From Ectocarpus siliculosus (taxonomy: Eukaryota > Sar > Phaeophyceae > Ectocarpales > Ectocarpaceae), in the NCBI GenBank assembly GCA_000310025.1, contig FN649742.1, forward strand, positions 4,605,600-4,669,599: a DNA stretch of 64,000 nt, given 5' to 3'. The first letter of the stretch is position 1, and the number at the start of each line of letters is the position of its first letter. Below the pieces are notes generated by a model. The model saw only the letters and a list, made by a program, of their open reading frames with translations, had not been told where the DNA came from and did not search any database. The position numbers and the translations under genes are program-made. Shown here piece after piece: positions 1-7,994 of this stretch.

Positions 1-818
1 TACCGCTAACAACGTCCCACAGCGAAAAGTAGGCCCGGTGTTGTCCCGGCACGAGATGGTTGCAGCGACAACAACCTGCTGCGGCCTAAAGCCCTGCTGC
101 TACACTTTCTCGAGGAGTTGATCGACTCCGCGGCTTTGCGGTCAGCCAGGATCCACAAAGAATCGCCCCTTCTCGCATCACACGCAGGCTATTTCTGTAA
201 ACAAACGCAGAAAACGTGCAATATTGAGTTTGCTCCGTTTCAATGAAGGCACGTTTTTCCCACACCCGAATTCATGTCGACATCTCACGCGCTGCGCGGA
301 ACAGGTGATGCCCACTCCTCAAATACACGTACGCCTGACCGCATGATGCAAAGCTCAAGACAGAGGCGTGTTCACAACGGGAAAAGCTCACCTCTCGGCG
401 GTTCGGTTCACCTCCGGCAATACTCGAAGGGCTGTTCCAACAGTGCCTGTGTTTGTGCACAAAACGGACAAAAACAAGCAGGGGATACCAGCGGGTTCGG
501 TAAACAATGTCTCACCCAAACCACGGTTACTTGCGAAGGCGTGCCTACGAAGAGGGCAGGTGGCTGCACAGGGAAGTTACGATACTCTCTGCTTTACATC
601 CCGGTTGAACAACCTCGGGGGGGCTACACAACGTAGGACCTATGCCCCAGGCTACTTGGTGTATGCACAGAGTGGTGCAGCTGGGACAGAGGGAGTGTGC
701 AGAGGGGGTGTGAAGAGATCAACAGGTTCCCTCGCATGCACAAGCTTGGAGATCCCCACGGCGAAAGCCTCACGCGACGGAACCGGACCTTGCTATAATG
801 ATCGAAACAGCTTCGCGG

Positions 819-1632
819 AAAAACTGCTCCCATGCCCTTTCCGTGGAATTTATAATTACAAACATGCCCCAGACGACCGTGTTCAGATTCCGAAACCCGC
901 TCCAGGGCTAAACCAACACCCAACTCTCTGCGGAGCGGTCCTCCTCTGCAGTACATGGCCAATAATCCACGATCGCAATAGCCTCGGCACCGGGGTTTGA
1001 TGTTAACGAAGCGCTTTGTCGTATCACCTGCGATTTAGCAAATCAACGAGCGAAGCGCTCCAACCATATCCTCGTGCACGTGGCGGTACGGAATCCTTTT
1101 CCCGGGCCAAGTGGAAGAGGAGGAACAGTCAACGTGTTCCGGGACGAGTGGACGAATATGATCCGACAGGTGCAGCGTTGAAGACACCTGTTGGAGCATA
1201 TCGGTCCAGTTGTGCTCCAATACATTGGCTGTTCCTCCTCTTGCACTTGGCCCGGGAAAAGGATCCCGTGCCGCCACGTGCACGAGGTTGTGGCTGGAAC
1301 GCTTCTTGATTTCCTGAAAAAACGTAAAGCAATTCATTGATTTGCTGAATCGCAGGTGGTCTGACCAAGCGCGCAATCAGCACTAAATCCCGGTGCCAAG
1401 GCTGACGTGATCGCGGATTTTTGGCCATGTACTACAGTAGAGAGGAATCCCGCTCTGCGGAGAGTTGGGTGTTGGTTTAGCCCAGGAAATGTTGGGGAAT
1501 AAAAAATCTCCTGTTCTGTGTGGCATTCCTCCGGTGTGACGCGGCTGGCACGTCAAACAGGTTCAGAATACGAACACGGCCGTCTTGGACACGTTTGTAC
1601 TTCGAATTTCCGCGGAACGGGCATGGGCACGG
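819..1632. repeat. Large imperfect inverted repeat (foldback-like), axis near 1183
   Basis: The left arm (about 819-1183) reads as the reverse complement of the right arm (about 1184-1632). Matching landmarks are the GCATGCCC/GGGCATGC ends, the stretch with GGCTAAACCAACACCCAACTC, the ACCTGCGATT..AGCAAATCAA block and the CCCGGGCCAAGTG block near the axis. The right arm carries about 60 extra bases. Short ORFs on opposite strands (1016-1309 plus, 1129-1428 minus) encode nearly the same peptide because of the palindrome, so I do not call them genes. No transposase is seen. It could be a MITE or foldback element, or an inverted duplication of a longer repeat. Confidence 0.75.
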
Positions 1633-2035
1633 TGGCGGAGTCAAGGAGCGGGGCGGTGTTCCAGAGCCTTCTGTTCACGGAGCGGTGTTACTCCTCCTCT
1701 CGGCGCAACAGCTAGCCCGTATCGCGCGGCGTTTGCGCGATATAGTGCATGCGTGCACCGCCAGAGAACACCACCGCAGCTTGACAGGTATAATCAGTTC
1801 ACGTTGTGCGATCCGACGAAGCCTCTTCATTTCGTGAGATGCGCTCCACTTGGGCGCATGCGCAATGATGGCTGCTTACAAACTGTGCTGGGCGAGAGAG
1901 TGGGCTGGGATTGTGCCCTGAAAAGCCCGAACAAACAAGAGGAAATCGCAACCGTTTCGTCACCAGAAACGTGGCGCTTCATTCGTGCAATTCGTTTATT
2001 CTGAACAAGGGTCACCGCTCTTAACACGACGGTGG
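1184..2035. repeat. Direct repeat copy 1 (partner at 2095-2935)
   Basis: About 850 bp that recurs, diverged, at 2095-2935. Shared landmarks in the same order are the AAATCCCGGTGCC block (1385 and 2328), GCGATCGCGGATTTTTGG or its variant, the GGCATGGGCACGGTGGCGG block (1621 and 2488), GCGCATGCGCAATG (1855 and 2711) and the CAACCGTTTC block. Its first half is the right arm of the inverted repeat. No gene is supported inside it. Confidence 0.75.
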
Positions 2036-2094
2036 TCAAGAAAAAAATCTACTTTTCGATGATGTGTTGGCTAAACGGATGAGCTAAATAGCTT

Positions 2095-2935
2095 TTCCCC
2101 ACGGCAAAAAACTCACACGACGCTACCGGACCATGCAAAAACAACACTGCACCTGTCGGAGAAGATGGGCCCACTCTGCCCCCAACACGTTGACTGTTCC
2201 TGGCTCCCGTACCACCACGTGGGCGAGGTTGTGGCTGGAACTCGTCGTAGATTCCTGAGAACAACAAGAAGCACGTTCATTGATTTGCTGAATCGCAGGT
2301 GATCTGGTACAGCGCTTAGTTAACACCAAATCCCGGTGCCGAGGCTGATGCGATCGCGGATTTTTGGACGTGTACTACAGAGGGCGACCCCGGAGAGTGG
2401 GGTATTGGTTTAGCCCTGAAGCGGTTTTCGGCATCTGAACACGGTCTTCTGGGGCACTTTAATACTTCGAAATATCACGGAACGGGCATGGGCACGGTGG
2501 CGGCGTGGAGGAGGGGAGCGGGGAGGTGGTTCCAGAGCCTTCTTTCTGTTCACGGAGCAGTATCCTTCTCGGAGAACCAACAATTTATAGCCCGCATCGC
2601 CCGGCGTTTGCGCAACGTATTGCATGCGCGCACCGTCAGAAAACGCCGCCGCAGCAGGCATCACTACACGACGAAACTCCTTGATTTCGTGATGTGCTTT
2701 CGATTTCGGCGCATGCGCAATGGTAGCTGCTGACAGACCTGTGCTGGGCAAGAGTGCGTGTGACACCATCCGCATGACTGCGCCCAGAAAAGGTCGAAAA
2801 CCTACGAGTAAATCACAACCGTTTCACCTTCAGCAGAAAAACGCCTTGCAAGACTGCATTCATGCCATTTGTATAATGTGTTTCTTCTAATGAGCGAGAG
2901 TCGCCGCTTTTATCATGACGATAGGCCAGACATTA
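2095..2935. repeat. Direct repeat copy 2
   Basis: Second, diverged copy of the 1184-2035 unit, with no inverted left arm of its own. The minus-strand ORF at 2049-2267 encodes a third version of the peptide found twice in the palindrome, which again reflects repeat homology and not a protein gene. From here to the retrotransposon at 3265 I see only a poly-T run (3100-3114) and no gene. Confidence 0.7.
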
Positions 2936-3260
2936 TCCGCAGGTGTGAATGACCTTTCAGAAACTTCAAAACATACATTTGTGATTTTGGTTTTCAGATT
3001 CAAAGCAAGCTGAAACACACACGTAACTTGCGCGAACACAAGAACCTCGCAAAAGACGTAGTAAATGTTTTGTAGCCCACCTTGAGCCCACCCTAGAATG
3101 TTTTTTTTTTTTTCTTAATATGACACAACGAATCCATCTCTATCATAGAAAAGAGTCTGAGACAGATTAGTAATGAATTCATAGCGTCAGAAAGTACCTG
3201 TGTCTGTCTACGGTTTCCCAGACAGCATATATTATATAGGGACATCTCCCCTGCGGGTAA

Positions 3261-3264
3261 CAGG
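3261..3264. other. Target-site duplication, left copy (CAGG)
   Basis: CAGG directly precedes the left terminal repeat, and CAGG (15700-15703) directly follows the right one. A 4-bp duplication fits integrase-mediated insertion of Ty3/gypsy elements (usually 4-6 bp). A 4-bp match has a 1 in 256 chance of arising at random, so it is supportive, not proof. Confidence 0.55.
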
Positions 3265-3332
3265 TGCGAAGGTGTACCGATTCTGGTAAAAGTCAATCGA
3301 CGGATACCCTGCGAATCGGGTCCTCCTTAACA
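3265..3332 (-). repeat. 3' terminal direct repeat (short LTR, 68 bp)
   Basis: Perfect copy of 15632-15699. Directly inside it (minus strand, immediately upstream) lies GTGGGTGGAGAG, preceded by a run of A, which fits a polypurine tract used to prime plus-strand DNA synthesis. A second TGTTAAGGAGAG motif occurs at 3566 on the minus strand, so a longer LTR of about 302 bp (3265-3566) is conceivable, but its partner would be missing at the 5' end. Confidence 0.75.
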
Positions 3333-3408
3333 CTCTCCACCCACAGATTTTTTTTTTTTTTGAGATGAGAAAGTTGCTTGTTATTGCTGAGAGACGATCA
3401 GCAAGGGT

Positions 3409-3441
3409 CTGAGGTGAAGTGGGGATCCAACTTCACCTCAG
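3409..3441. other. Perfect 12-bp hairpin near the element's 3' end
   Basis: CTGAGGTGAAGT (3409-3420), a 9-base loop, then ACTTCACCTCAG (3430-3441). It lies about 80 bp inside the 3' terminal repeat, so it would form near the 3' end of the genomic RNA. A role in RNA 3'-end formation or packaging is only a guess. Confidence 0.6.
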
Positions 3442-4581
3442 GGGGTACGCAGACTAGACAAATCCTAAGAGGGTAGGTGTCTGAAGGGTATACCTCCTGG
3501 GACCGACCCACATCCTATCAACAATAAGATGTACCCTATTTAAGCTAGCAGCCACTCTCCTTAACACTAGCCCACCCTGAATATCATATATGCAGATTCT
3601 ATACTCAAATCAATGCCCAAATCCTAAAAGCTACAACGAAGATTTTAGCTGACGATTGATGCTCATGAATCGAAGATATGACTCTTCACAAAACATCCGA
3701 AAAGGAGGGTGAGTTGTAGAAACATCCCCGAATCAACCCCCACACCATCATTGAGACGAAAGATGGATGCGAACGGCCACGAGACAACACATCGACATCT
3801 CAATGACAACGCCCCTACCAATGAAGGGATAAGGCCAAGAAAAATACGTAGTGCTGCACAGCACGCTATCCGCAACAGACGACGGCAAGAGAAATAAAGT
3901 CAAAACCTAAACGCCACACACCACTCTTTTACGCGCACCCGCGCGTATGACAATGGGAGGAATGAGGGCGACTACCCGAGAGAGCCCCAAAATACGGCAA
4001 CAAAACTCAAAACCCAAGCAAATTTCCGAACGAATACGGCCTTTGATACTGGACGCGACGTAAAGGGGAAGATATCAACGCAACCAATCTAGGAAAGCGT
4101 CAAGAAGGGCAGGAGAAATGAATGACAGGCGAACACACTGACAACAATTTCCAGCGTGTCAGAGAACTCAAACCGTATAGAGAGGCGGCCACGGCAAGAC
4201 CTAAAGAAAACCAAGAATGCAAAGCATGAATGATCAACGTCTGAGAAGCGATCTGACGAACTTGCCCTGGCTCGCTGGCAACGCACAACACAGGAAGACT
4301 CAAACAACACAGAAAAGTCGCAGAGATACACACAACAACACAACGACTCAAGGGCTCGACGATGATGAAGGCGTCGCCTGCAGGTAGCGATGACGACGGA
4401 GACGAAGTAGAACGAAGTGTGGATGACGACGAATGTCCACGGGAGAAGACGACGCCACGGGATGGAAGCCCGAAGTAACAGGCCTAGATGACACTTCGGC
4501 GACACGGTGGAGCTAAAAAAAAATGAGTTGGCGAAAGGCGAACCAAGGGAAACACGAGAAACTCGGTGTTTGCCTGGTCAG

Positions 4582-4840
4582 AGGCGAACATACCGACGAA
4601 ACTTGGGGAACTCGTTGTTGAAGTGTTCAGAGGCAAACAACACCGACGAAACTTGGGGAACTCTTTTTCCAAGTGTTCAGAGGCAAAGAACACCGACGAA
4701 ACTTGGGGAACTCTTTTTCCAAGGGTTCAGAGGCAAACAACACCAACGAAACTTGGGGAACTCTTTTTCCAAGTGTTCAGAGGCAAAGAACACCGACGAA
4801 ACTTGGGGAACTCTTTTTCCAAGTGTTCAGAGGCAAACCA
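4582..4840. repeat. 50-bp tandem repeat, about five copies
   Basis: Units start at 4582 (49 bp, diverged), 4631, 4681, 4731 and 4781, with a decaying partial copy from 4831. The unit contains AAACTTGGGGAACTC and AAGTGTTCAGAGGCAAA. Because 50 is not a multiple of 3, every frame is open with a 150-bp period, which produces the spurious overlapping ORFs on both strands here. It lies in the retrotransposon's 3' untranslated region and is followed by an (AAAC)n-like tract to about 4913. Confidence 0.9.
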
Positions 4841-4949
4841 CACGGAGAAAACAAAAACAAAAACAAAAAAAACAAACAAACGAACAAACAAACAAACAAA
4901 CAAACAAACAAAATCCAAGATAGACCAACTCGAACCTAAAACGGCGACG

Positions 4950-7900
4950 CTAGGAAGAGATATTGGGAACAGCCGACGGTAAGGAGTCAGTAATGGGAGG
5001 AGTGCGATCCCGGGCGCCGCCCAAAGGGCGCGAGCGATGTTTTTCTAAACACCACGATCCACAGACGGCGTCCAAGGCGGTGGAGTAGAGGTGCGCAGGC
5101 AGAGGGAGAACGCTGGGGCCCGGGTCATCCAGAAATCGAACGATGTACGAGCCGTCCTGATGAGCACCAATACGTCCTGTCCACCATAATCCGTCGCGGG
5201 CCTTGTACCACAGCCGCGCTCCCACTGGAAGGGGCGAAATGCTGAAGCGACGGAGCCAAGTCGCGTGAAGCACAAGGCCAGCCCCAGGAGGCAAATAGCG
5301 TTCGCCACGATTCCGGGCTAGCTCCCGTTGTGCCGCGCGTGTCCGAGCCACTCGATACGTGCGGTTACCCTGCTTGCTTTGGCAGACCTCTCGAGACCAG
5401 TACAAGAGGATGTGTCGACGGAATTGATCGAGGTCGGACTCCCGTTCCCAAGAAGGAGTAGTCAGGCCTAGCCAATGCGTCTGGTACAGGACAGCGAGAA
5501 CGCCGCTACGGCCCCGCACCAATTGGTGTCCCGAAATGTAGTCGACCTCGAGGCGCCCGACAGGCACCGACACATCATCTGCGGTGACGTGAAACGGTGG
5601 ACATTTATCGCCGAAAGAGTGCAGGACATAACGCGAAAGCTCAGCGGGTAGAGATTGGGGCAGGTCGTCCGTCTCGTATGGATTGCGACAGGGCTTGCAA
5701 CGAAGGACAGATACGCGACATCGAGCTGCTGGGCCGGAAAGATCAGAAGGCACGTCCAGGTAGAGGAGTTTACGCGCCAACGGGCTTCCATCTGGGGTGG
5801 CGTCGGCCGAAGCGGGACCCACCGCAAGAACTTTGTAAGGCCCCGTCCAGGAAAGCGCGAATTTGTCCTTGAGCACCTGTTGATCCGTGTCGTTCCGCAC
5901 ACCCTGTCGAATTGTAGCAGCCGTGATGAAGACCCAAGCCCACCCGCCAACAGTAAATTGCGGGAGCTTGTGGATGGCGTCCAGCAGGGATGAATTACGG
6001 CGTTCGACTCGCGAGATCTTCAGGGCGTTGTACTCACGGACCAGGTCGTAGGCCCGGCGCTGACGATCGACAGCCAAGTTGCAGTACTCGAGTTGGTCAC
6101 GGGCTAAGCTTTGATGACCACCTACCGTTGGATGATCGAAGACCGAAAGCGGAAGCCGCGGAATGCGTCCGATATGGATCTCGTTCGGCGCCAATCCAGT
6201 CGACTGGTTCACGGAATTGTTGCAGGCAAATTCGACGTGCGGGAGATGTACGTCCCAATCGTTTTGCTGTTCGTTGACGACTACCGCAAGCATCTGAGCC
6301 ATCGTGTGATTGACGCGTTCCGTGCCGCTGTTGGTTTGCGGGTGGTAGGAGCTGGTGGTGACTTTCTTGATTTTCATCACCTCGTAGATCGCCATGGAGA
6401 GCTTCGAGCAGAAATGCAGTCCGTTGTCCGACAATAACGTAGTCGGACATCCCCACTTGGTCATGTACTGGTTGACGAAGATGTGAGCCGTCCCTTTCGC
6501 CGTAAATTCCGCCGCTGTAACCGCGAACATGTCGGCTCTCCGGCTGAAACGGTCTGTGAACAACAAAATGTAGGAGTTGCCCTTGGCAGTCACGGGCAGG
6601 GGTCCGAAGAAGTCGACGCCGACGACCGTACCAGGCCCCTGTGGCAATGGCATAGCGATGACGGGCCACCGAGCGGTTTGACGCGAAGTCTTGCGAGCTT
6701 GACACACCAAACACGCTCGAAGCCACCAGCGCACGGAACGATCCAGACCAATCCACCAGTAGAAACGCTCAAGCAGACGTTGTGTACGATGAACACCGAG
6801 ATGGAAGGACGCGGCGGTATGGCAGGCATGAAGGACCCACGGACGCATCAGCATGGGCACGTAGACACGGGGCACACCAGGATCCGGTAGACGAGTGGTC
6901 CTGCCGCCAGAGCGCCCGATCGGCGATGGCGCCGATTGATGTACAAGGAGGGTGACGTTATCATCGGTCGTGTGCAGCCTGGTTTTCGCCGCCAACGCAA
7001 GGACATCGTCTAACCGAGGGGAGCGGAGCGGGGCACTAAGGGTGAGCAAGTCAGAAGGGGGTGGGGAGGGAGAGCCACGAGACAGAAAACGCATAGCCAC
7101 CACGCATTCGCTCTCCCGCTGTTGTTCCCTAGCCCAGTCCACAGTGCCGAAGCTCTGAACGCAAGCTCGCAAATGTGAGGGGTCCAAGTCAGTCGGCTCC
7201 AACCCAGAGTCAAGCGATCCCACGGGAGAGGCTGTAGAACGAGGAGCCTCAACGACTGGTGAAGTTGCAGACAGCGGTGTCACCCTAGGAGGAGGCATCG
7301 GGAGGGGCGAAGTCCCAGGCGAAACCTGGATAGAGGGCAAAACCGAGGATGCAGCGCGCGCCGATGCCGGCGAAGGCACCAGTGGCGCAGAGGCAGTCGA
7401 CGAAAACGCCGACGTTGGCTTCGCAGATGACGGCAGGGGACGCGTGCCGGTCCGGATGGTCTTGTTTGTCGAGCGGGACCTGCTAGGACGACGGGCAGTG
7501 GACGATGCCCGAGGGACGATGGTAGCCCGCGGCTGGCGTCCGAAATAGGTGGGACCGGTGACGGTGCCTCCAGAAGCAGCGGTGGTCTTGGCCCGAGTTC
7601 GTGAAGAAATGAGCGGTCCCCGCTCCGGAAGCGAAGACAGGACGTGCACATATCTATTCGCCAGAGACGCGGCCGGAGACATTCCGCGGGACGTAGCCGG
7701 AGCCAAAGAGGAAACAGGCACCGGAGACGCGGAAACATGTGAGACCACGAAGACTCCCGAAGACCTCCGAAAATCTTGATAATCAATCGGTGAGTTCGAT
7801 CGAACATCCAGCCGGCGCGGGTGATGACGGCGAAAATCCCCCAAAATCGGATGGCTGTAGCGCTGGGGGTGAAAAGACTCCCGCCGAGCAGGGAGGGCGG

Positions 7901-7994
7901 AGCCCACCCAAACCGACCTCCGGCGTAGACGACGAGTGATAGTTGAGTCCACAAGCCCGAATGAGGAAGACACCAGCGTGATCGACACCATCAA
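4950..7994 (-). CDS. Retrotransposon integrase reading frame
   Basis: The frame is open for 1014 codons; the first codon is TTG, so translation presumably enters from upstream by a frameshift and not by initiation here. Residues 1-380 are a Pro/Ser/Arg-rich linker. A zinc-binding HHCC module spans about 389-432 (H-x3-H type histidines, then CLVC). The catalytic core has Asp461, Asp523 and Glu559, with exactly 35 residues between the last two (D,D35E). A GPY/F-like motif (WTGPYKV) follows near 700. Near 935-970 there is an SH3/chromo-like segment (WWTGRIG..DGSYIVRFLDDP). It inserts element cDNA into the genome. The frame overlaps the RT/RNase H frame by 212 bp and lies +1 to it. All catalytic residues are intact. 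Confidence 0.93.
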   Translation of the reverse strand: MMVSITLVSSSFGLVDSTITRRLRRRSVWVGSALPARRESFHPQRYSHPILGDFRRHHPRRLDVRSNSPIDYQDFRRSSGVFVVSHVSASPVPVSSLAPATSRGMSPAASLANRYVHVLSSLPERGPLISSRTRAKTTAASGGTVTGPTYFGRQPRATIVPRASSTARRPSRSRSTNKTIRTGTRPLPSSAKPTSAFSSTASAPLVPSPASARAASSVLPSIQVSPGTSPLPMPPPRVTPLSATSPVVEAPRSTASPVGSLDSGLEPTDLDPSHLRACVQSFGTVDWAREQQRESECVVAMRFLSRGSPSPPPSDLLTLSAPLRSPRLDDVLALAAKTRLHTTDDNVTLLVHQSAPSPIGRSGGRTTRLPDPGVPRVYVPMLMRPWVLHACHTAASFHLGVHRTQRLLERFYWWIGLDRSVRWWLRACLVCQARKTSRQTARWPVIAMPLPQGPGTVVGVDFFGPLPVTAKGNSYILLFTDRFSRRADMFAVTAAEFTAKGTAHIFVNQYMTKWGCPTTLLSDNGLHFCSKLSMAIYEVMKIKKVTTSSYHPQTNSGTERVNHTMAQMLAVVVNEQQNDWDVHLPHVEFACNNSVNQSTGLAPNEIHIGRIPRLPLSVFDHPTVGGHQSLARDQLEYCNLAVDRQRRAYDLVREYNALKISRVERRNSSLLDAIHKLPQFTVGGWAWVFITAATIRQGVRNDTDQQVLKDKFALSWTGPYKVLAVGPASADATPDGSPLARKLLYLDVPSDLSGPAARCRVSVLRCKPCRNPYETDDLPQSLPAELSRYVLHSFGDKCPPFHVTADDVSVPVGRLEVDYISGHQLVRGRSGVLAVLYQTHWLGLTTPSWERESDLDQFRRHILLYWSREVCQSKQGNRTYRVARTRAAQRELARNRGERYLPPGAGLVLHATWLRRFSISPLPVGARLWYKARDGLWWTGRIGAHQDGSYIVRFLDDPGPSVLPLPAHLYSTALDAVCGSWCLEKHRSRPLGGARDRTPPITDSLPSAVPNISS

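Larger units (their letters stand above)
3333..4949 (-). other. Retrotransposon 3' region without a supported gene
   Basis: About 1.6 kb between the integrase stop and the 3' repeat. It contains the polypurine tract, the 3409-3441 hairpin and the 50-bp tandem repeat. A 138-codon minus-strand ORF (4089-4505) is cysteine- and aromatic-rich but has no domain I recognise and no envelope-like signal peptide or membrane-anchor layout. I therefore leave it uncalled. Confidence 0.6.

Noticed and set aside
3566-3580. Alternative LTR start (a 302-bp LTR, 3265-3566)
   Set aside because: A TGTTAAGGAGAG motif is present, but the 5' end has only the 68-bp match, and the target duplication fits the 68-bp version.
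4089-4505. A possible third retrotransposon gene (envelope-like)
   Set aside because: No signal peptide, no anchor layout, no motif; composition fits non-coding DNA read by chance.
4507-4982. Overlapping 138-codon ORFs
   Set aside because: Produced by the 50-bp tandem repeat, which is open in three frames.
5597-6890. Plus-strand ORFs opposite integrase
   Set aside because: Shadows of the integrase frame; no independent support.
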